DNA of 64,000 nucleotides, taken from Protea cynaroides (lineage: Eukaryota; Streptophyta; Magnoliopsida; Proteales; Proteaceae). The position numbers and the translations under genes are program-made. The first letter of the stretch is position 1. The number at the start of each line of letters is the position of its first letter. The notes beneath the pieces were generated by a model that was not told where the DNA came from, ran no database searches, and saw only the letters and a list, made by a program, of their open reading frames with translations. Positions 36,090 through 47,105 of this stretch are shown in pieces. The stretch covers positions 46,789,390 through 46,853,389 of the forward strand of contig CM053267.1 in NCBI GenBank assembly GCA_028583415.1, read 5' to 3'.

Positions 36090-37240
36090 ATGAAGAAGAA
36101 AGCGGCTGCATGCATTCCTAATGGTGAAATTGAGGACATAACAAGGACGGATCCTTTCATTGGGATTTCATATTTCTCATCAACTGTTGTTGTATCTGAT
36201 ACTGAAACAGAGAAGGAAAAGGGGGAAGTATATAGACGATGGTTTGAACTCCTAGCCGCCCTTACGATTGATATGATCTTAGATCGGCTGGATTTCGTAG
36301 AAAAATTCCGATTTGCATCAGTCTGTGTGACTTGGAGAGATGCTGCTTCGGATTTTGCAAAACGTCGTCCTCAGCAGATCAATCCATGATTACTCTTCTC
36401 CCATGATATACAAACCAGAGCACTTAGTTTTCTCTACCTCCCTGAAACTAGGATTCCCCATGTAAGGATACCTAAGATCAATATGAATCTCTGTCGTGGT
36501 TCTACACAAGGATGGTTGTTTATGTTTGCTGATGATGCATGTGAGAATCACCATTTTGAACCACGACGATCTGTTCTTAAGGTAATATTGTCATCTAGTC
36601 CTGATATCAATGAAGATTGGATGGTTGTGGCCCACACTGTATCACATGGACTACTGTTCTGCAAATCAAGAGACAAGTCATGGTCCATTGGGTCACCAAA
36701 TAGTAAATATGCATTTTCTTTTGATCATGGGGACATCATTTTTTTTGGTGGACAAGTTTATGCCGTGGCATGTTAAATTCAATTTGGGTTTTTAATATGA
36801 AAACTCAAAACCATGTTCTCATGGGTGGTGGAGCATCACCTGCATATGATCTTTATCATAACGACCGGATAGACCACCGTAATCCGTATATATGCTACCT
36901 AGTTGAATCAAATGGAGAACTGTTTTTGGTTGCAAGGTTCTTGAAGAATACTGTTACCATTATACAACCATTGGATTTTTGTTATACAAGTTGAAGAAGA
37001 AGAATGACAATAAAGAGGTTGAGTAATGGGGTATGTTTGGGTCAGATAATCAAGTTTTGGAGCTTATCGAGCAATATTTCTTAGCACCATTCGTTCCAAA
37101 TCAGTCTCAACCATTGAGAGCCCAAGACTACAAGTCTTTACTTCATAAACTATTTACATCGTCAAATAGGTAAGCCTTGTGACAAAGATTGAACCCTTTA
37201 TTCCTTTTGACTCCTATATTTTTAAGTTTCCTTTAGTTTG
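36090..37240 (+). pseudogene. F-box/DUF295 pseudogene, copy of 58378-59634
   Basis: The start MKKKAAACIPNGE at 36090 and the F-box region (TIDMILDRLDFVEKFRFAS, CVTWRDAASDFAKRR) are kept. A Trp codon after the F-box is now a stop (36387-36389). A stretch of about 20 residues is deleted in the middle (after DACENHH), and frameshifts occur near 36770 and later. The 3' part is recognisable up to about 37240 (VESNGELFLVARFLKNT). It cannot encode a complete protein, although the F-box part alone could still be made. Confidence 0.85.
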
Positions 37241-37249
37241 GGTCACTTG

Positions 37250-37569
37250 TGCAGTTCATGTTCACACCCATGTGGCCGTCCTTGACCAACTCTCCACTCA
37301 AATGGGCCAACCTCATGCTTTATAAGGTCAGATCATATTCAAGTCAAGAACCAAGGCAAAACCCAAACTCAAATCATGGTCTACAACCATATTCAAGTCA
37401 AGACCCAAGGCAAAGCCCAAGCTCAAATCATGGTCTACAACCATCACAATCCAATTTGGAACCAGTCCATATGGTCCATGCTGTGAAAATCAATTTTCAA
37501 CACATGTACTGACTTCAAGGGTAATTTCATGATATTTCGAAGACAAAATTTATATAAGAGGAGGGGAGT
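37250..37569 (+). mobile_element. 3' internal end of a gypsy-like element
   Basis: It contains a 54-bp tandem repeat (37327-37440) and ends in the purine-rich ataagaggaggggagt directly before the LTR start at 37570. No pol sequence remains upstream, so the element is truncated at the F-box pseudogene side. Confidence 0.55.
37327..37440 (+). repeat. 54-bp tandem repeat, two units
   Basis: Both units begin catattcaagtcaaga and end aatcatggtctacaac. They differ at a few positions (aaccaagg against acccaagg). Confidence 0.75.
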
Positions 37570-38043
37570 TGTAAGACCCGCACTCCACTAACTTGGTCTA
37601 ACCGTATCGTGTCAGGTCTTCCCATCATTCCTGGACCAAGTGGACCAAGCATTTGAAGATAGTTCACAAATCAGGTATGAGAATCGAGTTAAGAACACTA
37701 AAAACATACATAAGATCACATGTCTGGGTAGGTATGGTCGACCAAAAGGAAGGGAACCAAAATCTCAAATCCAGAACCCCACGGTCGATGATTTCGACCC
37801 TACGGTCAACGGTTTATGAGACTCTATGATCGACCGTAAGAACTCAGATCAGACTCTGAGTTTTGGAAACTTTCCTAAACTAAGGGATTACTTTCCTAAT
37901 TGAAAGAGGACTCTCTATGGAGAGTTTTCCTCTATATAAAGGATGTCCCTCAACCCTTTTTCACTCTTTTAGAACATTAGTAAACCCTAGAGAAAAAGAA
38001 GGAAGAGAAGGAAGAGAAAGAGAAGAAGAAAAAGCTAAGGAAA
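37570..38043 (+). mobile_element. Partial LTR of the tgtaagaccc family
   Basis: Starts tgtaagacccgcactccac and contains ggtcgacc motifs and a TATA-like ctatataaaggatgtccct near 37932. It then has a GA-rich leader that stops at about 38043. It matches the start of the solo LTRs at 23743 and 28458 (minus). A polypurine tract lies just before it. Confidence 0.65.
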
Positions 38044-38639
38044 ATTAGTAGGGAATAAATTCTCAAGAGAATGAAATCTCTCACATGAGATTGGACTGCT
38101 TTTTGACTTGGTCCAAGGCTGATCTTATACACAAAATTCGTGACTCTCCTTATAAAATTCGTCCCTATGCCCGATTGTTGAGTTGACTGGGTGAGTTAAT
38201 TGGACATGATCACCAAAAATGCATAAAATGGTCTTTTCAAGCTTGGATTTCTCTATTATTTCACCTACACCCCTACAAATCATAAAAACAACATCAAATA
38301 CCCAAGAAGTATCATAAATAGAATAAGAGATGCATACTTTATGTCCTAAATCCACACATAAAATATGTTCATCAGTATTCCTTACATCCAGACATCTTAG
38401 ATCACACCATTCAATTTTTCTCTCAGCTATATATATCTCGCCCACCGAAGGTAAGTGATGGATAATTTCAAATCCAATTTCTCTTTGAAAACTCAAACCT
38501 TACCCCATGTTTAAAGAAGTATTTTCTTTGATACTTCATATTGTTTGATCTGGGAACTAACTTGGGCGTCGGAGTGGCCACTGGACTACCCAGTCCTCCC
38601 TGAGATTTATTTATCTTTTAATAGAACATTTGAATTTGA
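38044..38639. other. Unassigned; minus-strand ORF of 123 codons
   Basis: The ORF at 38125-38496 (minus) reads KIEWCDLRCLDVRNTDEHI and VDLGHKVCISYS. It has no motif that I recognise and may be chance. At about 38555-38600 aacttgggcgtcggagtggcc resembles a gypsy LTR phrase also present near 50150. Confidence 0.3.
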
Positions 38640-38795
38640 ACCCATTTAAGATCGTAAAAGAAGCACCCATTTCTACAATTTGAGATCTCTGTGGGCCAAA
38701 TTGAACTTGGCCTCACATGGGTTTCTTTTGTTTGTTTTGATAAAACATTCGAATTTGGCATTTTGAGATTGTCAAACTTATTATTCGAATTTGGC
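38640..38795 (-). repeat. Inverted copy of the SWEET upstream repeat
   Basis: Reversed, this segment (tttgagatctctgtgggcca, cattcgaatttggcattttg) matches 43917-44155 and 55028-55150, which lie upstream of the two SWEET copies. A short part is repeated again at about 38780-38810. Confidence 0.65.
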
Positions 38796-38932
38796 ATTTT
38801 GAGATTCTCTCTCTCTCTCTCTCTAAAAATGTGAGCGTACTATCTATTAGTACCTCAAGTAGCTAATAGCTTTGGGTAGTTTATTATATTAGTTACGTAG
38901 CTTTATATTGCTTTGTTACCATGATAAAGTTT

Positions 38933-39221
38933 GAGAAGAAGAAGAAAACCATAGATACTTTACTGATTCAATGTAAAAGTCACACTGGAATAATAGGTTA
39001 CAAAGGATTATATAAGAGACCTAATTTGTCCATAAACGAAAATATAATAAAAGAGATCCAAGGAGATCTAAAACTAATTAAAAGAAGTACAAAGCAATAT
39101 AAAACTACCTACCTAATATAATAAACTACCCAAGAAGAAGAAAACATAGATACTTTAATGATTCAATGTCAAAGTTACAATGGAATAATAGGTTACAAAG
39201 GATTATATAAGAGACCTGATC
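38933..39221 (+). repeat. 196-bp tandem repeat, second unit interrupted
   Basis: The unit beginning aagaagaagaaaaccatagat (38933) recurs at 39129. The second unit breaks off at about 39221 and resumes at about 40893 (ataataaaaaagatccaagg) up to 40985, beyond the inverted-repeat element. Confidence 0.7.
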
Positions 39222-40892
39222 TATCCAAAACTATGTCGAAATTGATCTAACCCTATTGGTTTCCAGATTTCTCATCTACCATCCAAAATTTGTCAATGTT
39301 AATCAAAGAGACCCCACCCGTTAATAGAGTCTCGTTAGTTGATGACATAAGCACTATTTGAAAAATCTTGGGACAATAATGCCCTTATTCTAAAGTTGGA
39401 AGACCATTTCACCCCTATTCAACCATCATCCCCAACCCTCCTTCTCACCATCACCGCAACCCTGCAACACCAAACCCAGATTGGTAGTTTTCCCTCTATT
39501 TTTTAGGGATGATTCGATTATTCTTGTCGTATGCTTGGATTTGAAAAGATTTAAGCCTTGAACTAGTAATCTCAAAGAAGAAGAAAGATCTAAAAAAAAA
39601 AAATCATGATTTTATTCATTCATTTGTGTACCACATTACAATCTCCAACGGAAAATAGAGTACAGAGTACATATTTGGAAGAGGACGACTGAAACAAGTG
39701 AAAATGTCATCCGAAGAAGCTCCTCCGGAAATCCATCTCCACTTAAAGAGAACCCTAGATTTTTTTCCTCCCTGGACTTTGCTTTCTTCCTTCGAGTTCG
39801 CAAATTTCCCATGCTGCATCTTTGTTATGACAAACCAGGAGGGAGAAAAGTGAAAGGGAAGAAGTAGAAAGGAGAGAAGATAGGGAGTGGGGTCGACTTT
39901 GTCGATGGCCAGAGTAAGAGAGAGAGTCCAAGAAGAGGGGAAGGTAAAGAAATTTTAGGAAAAAAAAAGAAAAGGGATTGTGGTCAAGGGGTTTTCGGCC
40001 TGGGATTTTTGAAGAGAAAAAAGGATCGAGAGAGTGGTGAGCAGCGAGGGAAAAGAAGGAGAAAATAACTCTCTATACTCCACTTTAATGAACAAACACT
40101 GAGCCGAATCCGTCCTAGATTCATGTCTCCTCTGCAACTCAGGTTTGAACGGTCAAGGAAAGAAAATGGGAGGAATTTTTTGGCCACCTGGAAGAAAAAG
40201 TGAGTCTTCTTTCTTCATCCTTCATTACATTCATTTGTTAGGGAAGAAAGAAGGGGCCTCGGCTATGTTTTATTGAGTTTCCTTCTGAATATGGAGGTTC
40301 TAAAAAAGGATTTTAAAAAGAGAAAATAAGACCAGATTTCAGGGCTCGGTGACCTAATGACAGGACAGCACCGATCGGCTCTGTCATCAATCGGCGGCAT
40401 CTTAATTTTCTTTTTGTTCCTATCAGGGTCAAAGATTTGAGGAGGTGGTAGGAAGAAGGAGAAGATGCTGTAGCAGTAACCTAAAAGCTAATCGTTCAAA
40501 CAATCTTGTTTTCTAGTAATCTCTTCAATTAGTTAAGTTCTGAGTCTCCTAACTCCTAATCAGATCATGATTTTATTCTTCTTTACTTATTCACCTTTCT
40601 TTCTGTCGGTTCTTCTTCTCCCTCCCCTGTGGACAGCAATGGTGGTCAGATGTGCGTACGCACGATCAAATTAGTAATTCTAAAAATTTTCAATTTCAAA
40701 GAAGAAGGGTAAATTAATAATTTTATCTTATTTTAATATCTTTCAATTTCATATAGAAATGGTAGAAATGTCTAATCACATTTTAAGTCAAGTCCGTCAG
40801 TTTAGTGGGGGCGATTGAAGTTATTTGGAAACCAGTGGGTAACAGATCAATTTCGATATAGTTTTTGGAGGGTAGATGAAATTTTTTCTAAA
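39222..40892. mobile_element. Putative terminal-inverted-repeat element
   Basis: The left end has ccaaaactatgtcgaaattg, then tctaaccctattggtttcc. The right end, reversed, has ccaaaaactatatcgaaatt, then acccactggtttcc. It interrupts the second unit of a tandem repeat. Its edge motif (aaaaattt-catctacc-ctcc) also appears near 22790 and 30790-30910. The target duplication is not clear and no transposase was found. Short minus-strand ORFs at 39616-40187 are not recognised. Confidence 0.5.
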
Positions 40893-41159
40893 AGGAAATA
40901 TAATAAAAAAGATCCAAGGAGATCCAAAACTAATTAAAGGAAATATAAAGCAATATAAAACTACCTACCTAATATAATAAACTCCCCAAAGCTACTGGCT
41001 ACTGGCCGTACTAACAAAAAGTACACTCACAAAAACACACCCACACAAACACTAGTTTTTGTGGATTCAGACCCTCTCATGCCCACTTTAGGTTAGTCTC
41101 CACGGTGGTCAAGACAAGGTATTACATGAACAACTCGTTTTGCTCTACTTACAACTCAT

Positions 41160-42444
41160 TCAAAACACCGATGAGTTGTTAGTATAGTTTTCAGCATCAA
41201 CAATGTTCACTTCCAAAGCTGTAACAGAAATCAGTTTTTTGGGTATTTTCTCTAGATCTGCCTGATCATCACTTGGTTCTTTGTGAATTTCTCGTTTTCT
41301 GTAGATGAAGTACAACACAAGTTGTAAAATAGACAGAGGCCAACCCAAGAGATTTGGAATATGCAAAGAACATTTTAGTTATATTTGCTTAGAAACTAAT
41401 TAAGAAGCCTAAAATAGCTTAAAATCTCATTATACAAACATAATTTACCGCAATGAAAGGATCATGGCCTAATAAACCATACGGCCCCCACAATGAACTG
41501 TTGAGAAATGAGAATAAGGATACGTTGAAAGGCATGTATTCCACGCTCTTTGTTTGTACCACTTGCTTGCAATTATTTTATATTTTGAGTTATGAATCTA
41601 GATAGAGAAAGAGGGGGAAGGGTATGAATTAAAAGATGGATCGACCAACGTCGACAATCCAATCCACCATACATCCCTATACCAACGACAAGAGTGATGC
41701 TCCCAACGAATAACTTCCGGTAATGGCGATCATGCAATGCAAAGGTTGAAACTAATGTAGCGATGGAGACCACCACGATCACAGCTACCACCATTAAGGT
41801 AACCATTCTCTGCATGCACTTCGAATTTTATTATTAACATACTTTCTATTTAATTATAATGGTAAATCAAATGTAAGTATTTTTGCCAGAACTAGTTGAG
41901 AACAGAATAGAGAAGCTTTCCTTTCCCCTTGCTGAAGCAAACAAAAAATAAATGAGAATAAAGGAGGACTGAAGAAGTACTCCAACACCAGAAATAGTGG
42001 CTAAAGTGATATTTTCCCACTTGTAGCTTACAACAGGTAACCCATACCAGAAGTAGAGTAGAACTGTCAATAGAGTAAAAACATAAGGTACACTTGAAAA
42101 TTCCTCAGTGCTTCTCTTCCTTTTGACCTTTTTAAATGTTAATCTGTTTGTGATGAACAACAGTAGAAGACATGAATATATAAGTTAAAGGATCAAATGT
42201 AAGATAATAAGGAACTAGCATATAGTACGGGTCTTTAATTAGTTACATTGGTGCTATATAAAGTAAAACAGCAGTGACATTCCCTCCAAGACATAGAATG
42301 AACATTTTTCATGCATTAGTTCAATCTTTATTATCAGACGTAGGAGATGCAAATAAGAATATGGCCACAGTTTAAGAAAATGACAAAAAATGAAGGTAGG
42401 TACGTACCTGCAATTCCGAATGCTAAATGTAGTTTATCTTCCAT
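41160..42444 (-). pseudogene. SWEET3-like: SWEET3-like sugar transporter, splice-site-damaged copy
   Basis: Exons at 42408-42444 (MEDKLHLAFGIA), 42247-42283 (GNVTAVLLYIAP), 41921-42143 (KRKRSTEEFSSVPYVFTLL and on), about 41668-41819, 41459-41565 and 41160-41360. Compared with the copy at 53071-54364, the intron 3 donor GC has become GA. The end of exon 4 (APLVV) is deleted. The exon 5 acceptor has lost two bases, and the exon 6 acceptor AG is AT. Its C-terminus (TALEVNIVDAENYTNNSSVF) is probably the original one, because Arabidopsis SWEET3 also ends in an Asn/Ser-rich tail. I call it a pseudogene on these four defects; expression was not tested. Confidence 0.8.
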
Positions 42445-43048
42445 TTTTCCACTCCCAATGTAATGAATGACCCGATCAAGGGCAACAAGTGTAGTGGGGA
42501 AGGAAGTATATAGGGTACACAATACTATCTCAAATCCTCATGGCACCTTGAAGGGGTTTAAATAAGACTCATTACATACAAAAACTGGATAGAAATCTTC
42601 TCATGCCCTTTATATTGGTATGAGGAAATTCAGTGGTTGTAGTTTACTGTGTACATATATTGATGTATTGATATATGCTATAATGGATAATAACCACTGA
42701 ATTTCCTCATGTGAGTATGAAAGACATGAAAATATTAAAATCCACAAAAACTAGTGTGTGTGTTTTTGAGGGAGAGAGAGAGAGAAATAACATAAATAGA
42801 ATATCAAAACCAATTAACAAGAGAATGTAGAAAGGAGGGAATCGAGACTTTCCCTTTTTTTTTTTTTTTTTTTGGGTGAAGTCTTTCCCTTTTTGTTATT
42901 TGCTTAACCAGGTGGAGATGTCAAAGGAGTTCCACTAAGCATGTTTCACATCAGTGATTTAGATTTTTGGGTCAGAAATTCCATTATATTCATTCAGAGT
43001 CCGTATCTTCTCCTTCCACGGGGAGATTTATGGGATTGACCTCATTCT

Positions 43049-43283
43049 CGGTTTTGATTCAAAATTTTCTCTTTCTAGAGGTTCGGGAGGAGGGGGATGT
43101 TTCGGTTGGATGAACGACAAGTAGGGCCCGGGTGAGTCTGAGTCCTCCATTCGAATCGATATTGAGTTGATAAGCTAAGCTGACAATGGGTGTCGGCTCG
43201 GATTCACCCGAACCTCACTTGTCGGTCATCCAATGGGAACGTCCCCCTCCTCCTGAACCTCTGGGAGGAAAGGATGTGGTTCC
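43049..43283. mobile_element. Hairpin MITE, 243-bp family, diverged copy D
   Basis: The inner arms aggttcgggaggaggggga and tccccctcctcctgaacct pair well, while the outer left arm is decayed. Flanks cctcattct (43040-43048) and cttcattcc (43284-43292) agree at 7 of 9 positions. The duplicated flank of the second SWEET copy (about 54715) lacks it, which is an empty site. Confidence 0.65.
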
Positions 43284-43394
43284 CTTCATTCCCATACAGA
43301 GTAGACTAGGTCATTTGACAATTCCAACCATTATATGAATAAAAAATTGTTTGGATTCTCCATATGTAGAAACCCCTAGCCTTTACCCTTGATC

Positions 43395-43637
43395 GGATTT
43401 ACATTGTCTTCTCCCAATGGTTCTGGGAAGACAGTGACAACCTATCTCGGATGGTTGCCATATGACTCTCAGTGAATCTGAGACCCACATTCGAGCCGAT
43501 ACTTTCTGTCGGTTTGGCTTGTCGACTGGGTGTCGGCTTGGACGTGGGTCTCGAATTTACCGAGAACCATGTGACAACCATCCGGGATAGATTGCCACTG
43601 TCCTCCCACACCATTGGGAGGAGAGGATGCGGATCCA
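43395..43637. mobile_element. Hairpin MITE, 243-bp family, copy E
   Basis: 243 bp, flanked by a perfect 9-bp duplication, cccttgatc, at 43386-43394 and 43638-43646. The ends are ggatttacattgtc and, reversed, ggatccgcatcc-like. It is absent from the matching place beside the second SWEET copy. Confidence 0.8.
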
Positions 43638-43850
43638 CCCTTGATCATGCATGTGGTGGGTCCAATTTGGACATATCTATCCATCTGTCAGAGTATAACC
43701 CATTCTCAACTTGGGTAGGAAAACCATGCATGCGGACAGAGTCTATTAACGTGAGCTGTGGACTGCTGTTTTCATCCTTTAACTAGCCAAACTTTTATGT
43801 AGAAAAAGGAAATTGTGAATAGAAGTTTGCCCACTAGGTCTTCCTATTCC

Positions 43851-43852
<2 letters not shown>

Positions 43853-43890
<38 letters not shown>
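43853..43890. repeat. (TA)n microsatellite
   Basis: Pure TA run. The matching place near 54980 has only a short acatatatataatg. Confidence 0.85.
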
Positions 43891-43893
<3 letters not shown>

Positions 43894-43916
43894 TCCAATG
43901 AATATGATTACTTTAT

Positions 43917-44155
43917 AATATGTTTTGACAATCTCAAAATTCCAAATTCGAATGTTTCTATTAAAACAAATAGAGGAAACCCATGTGAGACCAACCTTAA
44001 TTTGGCCCACAGAGAACTCAAATTGCAGAAATGGATATTTCTTTTACTATTTTAAATTGGTTCAAATTCGAATGTTCTATTAAAACAAACTGCAAAAACC
44101 CATGTGAGGCAAAGCTTAATTTGGCCCACAGAGATCTCAAATTGCACAAATGGAT
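43917..44155 (+). repeat. 110-bp tandem duplication upstream of the SWEET pseudogene
   Basis: The phrase caaattcgaatgtt, then taaaacaaa, cccatgtgag and atttggcccacagag occurs twice in a row (43940-44035 and 44065-44155). The second SWEET copy has it once (55050-55150). Confidence 0.7.
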
Positions 44156-44159
44156 GCTT

Positions 44160-44855
44160 GTTTTACTATCTCAGATGGCTTCTCATTCAAACAGAAAGTT
44201 TGGTACCGAGAAAGAAATCCATTTGCAATATTCTTCTGTTGCCTACCGTTCATCTTCTCTCGCTTCGATCACTCAATAAATTTATTATTATTTTTTTGGG
44301 TCAATTTGTCTTCTTTAGCTTTATTATGTGAACGTACAGTGCTTTTAGATAATCTCTTCCCTCTATTGGATTAATCCTTCTTGTCCAATCACACGGTCGA
44401 AAAAGGCATTCTGGGTTTTTTTCATTTAAGGTAAACATATATAGATCATACTGTTATGATTATAAAAAATATATAATAAACAAATTATTTAAACAGTAAT
44501 GGAAAAAAAAATTATACATAATATAATTTTAAAAAGAAACAAATGGATAAATATCGTCTTAATTTCTTTCTATTGTTGAGTGTAACATATATATAAAGTT
44601 GAGTGAAAATTTCAATTAATCTTTACAATTGGATTACAAGGGATTTTGTAGAGATAAGTTTGATAACCGAATGCCATCCTTGTAGGTTCATTGTATGTGG
44701 ACGATTCCTGAATAGAACAACTCATGTTATTACTGGCATCCTTATCTCTTGCAACAGCTCATCAGTTTATTTTTGGGAAATTATCATGGTGCATGGATAA
44801 TCCTTATCCCTAATACCGTCCCTCAATCTGATGGGAGGGATTGATGGGAGGGGAG
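44160..44855. other. Duplicated flank, no gene seen
   Basis: Up to about 44530 it matches 55155-55720 of the second copy. After that it is unrelated AT-rich sequence leading to the MITE at 44856. Confidence 0.5.
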
Positions 44856-45515
44856 TAAGGGTGTCAAAAATGAGCCCGGCCCGGTAGCACGGACTGAGCC
44901 AGCCCGATATAACCCGAACCCAACTTAGATCGAACCTTAATGGACAGGTTTCGGTATCGGCTTGTAAAGTCCGACATCGTTTCAGCCCAAACCGAAATCA
45001 GACCAGACCAGCCCGTTAAGAAGCCCGAACTAGCCCGAACACCGGTAAGGTCCATCCGGAGGTAAGGTCCATCCGGACCTAGTTTCTTAATTTTAATGGT
45101 TTTAAATTTTGATGGATTATATTACACTGTTATAGTTCACTTCTTGATCGGAAAGATTATATGAATCTATAGTTGAAAAGAGTATGTTAATTGTTACAAT
45201 TTACTGAATTACATGCATATAGAAGGAATGATGCTAATTTTATAGATACAAATAACAAAATAGGCTATATATCTTACATATAAAATAGGTCCGATAAACT
45301 TGATAAGCCCGATCCGAACCGAACCAGTCCGAAATCACCTTAATAAGCCCAACTCGATAACAAATCGACACCGGACCAGTCCGATAATTATTGTGTCCAG
45401 CGCAGCCCAACCCAACTCGAATTCTTAATGGACATGTTTTGGGCTGGGCTTATAAAACCCGACATTGATTCAGCCCGGATCGAAACCGGCCCGGACCGGC
45501 CCGTTGACACCCTTA
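44856..45515. mobile_element. 660-bp hAT-type MITE with taagggtgtcaa ends
   Basis: Left end taagggtgtcaaaaatg, right end ccgttgacaccctta. A perfect 8-bp duplication, gaggggag, flanks it at 44848-44855 and 45516-45523. The subterminal parts are rich in cccggcccg-like words. It sits right at the end of a copia RNase H fragment. Confidence 0.85.
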
Positions 45516-45955
45516 GAGGGGAGTGATCATCAGGTTGGTCCTCAACTTAGTAAATGTGAGAGTGTACAATGGCTTCGTAAATATGTTTGCTAGCTGGTCC
45601 TTGGTAGAAATAAACTGAACATCCAGTTGTTTTGTAGCCATAAGGTGACGAACAAAGTGGAAATCAACCTCGATGTGCTTCGTGCGACCATGGAAGATAG
45701 GATTAGTCGTCAAATAGGTAGCCCCCAGATTGTCACACCAAAGTACTGGAGGTGAGGTAGGACCCATGCGAAGTTCCTTTAACAGGGTTTAAAGCCAAAT
45801 CAATTTGGCCGTTGCATTGGCTAAAGCACGGTACTCGGACTCTGTGGATGATCGGGCAATATTAGCTTGCTTACAAGCTGACCAGGATACGAGGTTGTGA
45901 CTTAAGAAAATGACATAGCCACTAGTTGATTTTCTGTCATCGTCACTGTAGACGC
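45516..45955 (-). pseudogene. copia RNase H fragment
   Basis: Minus strand reads [20 protein letters not shown], then [20 protein letters not shown], a stop, and VLWCDNLGATYLTTNP, RTKHIEVDFHFVRH and STKDQLANIFTKPL. These are the standard C-terminal RNase H motifs of Ty1/copia polyproteins. Only this end remains, and its terminus is the target site of the 44856-45515 MITE. Confidence 0.85.
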
Positions 45956-46599
45956 TTCAATTTTGACAAGCGAATTCAAGTCAATTCTCTAAAAATTTGA
46001 GGTAAATAAATTATTATATAAGCATACAGAGGGTAAATAAATATTTTTATTGACAAATATGTTAGCCAATAAGATAAGATAAATTAAAATAAGCAATAAA
46101 AATAATAAAATAAAAATATTTTTTTAATTTTAATTTTTTTTGGAATGATCATGGCCGGATCAACATAGTTTGTATGGATAGTTTAAAATTGATTTGTATG
46201 GTTCAATAGGATAGCACAAAGTAACATGAGACCATTTATGTTTAAAAAAAAAAAAAATCTCTCTAATTTTGTTTTCTCTAATTAACCAATAAAATCAATA
46301 AAGCAAATATTCAAATAAATAAAACAAAATAAATAAAAATAAGCACAAGGGAAAAGAACACAGGGCAACCTGTATGTTCTTTCAGAAAACTGATTGTCTA
46401 CTAAGCTATGGGCTTGGCCAAGTATGTTAATGTCAGAAAGGGTACTGGTGGCAGTGTATGCTTTTTGGAAAGTTTTGTGGCCTAGCTGAGCAGGAGCAGA
46501 GTGTAGTAGCAACAGTCAGTGGTGATCAAGTGGCAGATGACTTTAGAAATATCATCTCAATGAACTCAGTTGAGTGACTTTTAAATTCAAGTCAAGAGT
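45956..46599. other. No gene seen
   Basis: AT-rich at first. From about 46330 the base composition becomes like that of the SIRE-like element that follows, so the element may begin here. Confidence 0.35.
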
Positions 46600-47105
46600 T
46601 GTGACTCTTCATACTTTGGAGATGGTACATATGTAAGGGGAGTTGGTATCTGAAATACATCATTGTTCATCTATAGGATTGAAAAGATGCGGTGGGCACT
46701 CCTATAGGTGATTCTATGCAGAAGAAGTTCTGATATAGGGGGAGCAGTGATGAAGGGGGAGTTGATGTCTACACAGCATAATTTTTTTTCATCTGTAGGA
46801 TTGGAAGATGCGGTGGGCACTCCTACAGGTGAGGCTGTGTAAGAAAGGTTTCTATGAAGGAAGAGCACCTATGAAGGGGGAGCATTTCTAGGGGGAGTCT
46901 ATACTGGTGAGGTTATGCTTTTTGGGACTTGTTGTAAAAAGGGGAGAGAAAAGGCAAGGCTGGGAGAAAGGCTGTGTTAGTACATGATGCCCTTTGGGAC
47001 TTGTTGTCAAAGAGGGAGAGAAAGGCTGAGAAGGCTGTGGTTGTACTTGATATCATGAGGAGATATCATGTAAGGTAGGTTGCCAACAATTCCAAAGGGG
47101 GAGAT
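46600..47105 (+). mobile_element. 3' internal end of a SIRE/Maximus-like copia element
   Basis: Many gaagggggagc and tagggggagt phrases occur. A repeated block of about 115 bp, starting ctataggattgaaaagatgcgg (46673) and ctgtaggattggaagatgcgg (46793), is followed by the polypurine tract ccaaagggggagat just before the LTR. This layout is common in SIRE-type copia elements. The coding part is missing to the left. Confidence 0.55.

Noticed and set aside
38125..38496. 123-codon minus-strand frame as a new gene
   Set aside because: No motif, no paralogue in the window and a position next to a truncated LTR. It is noted as unassigned only.
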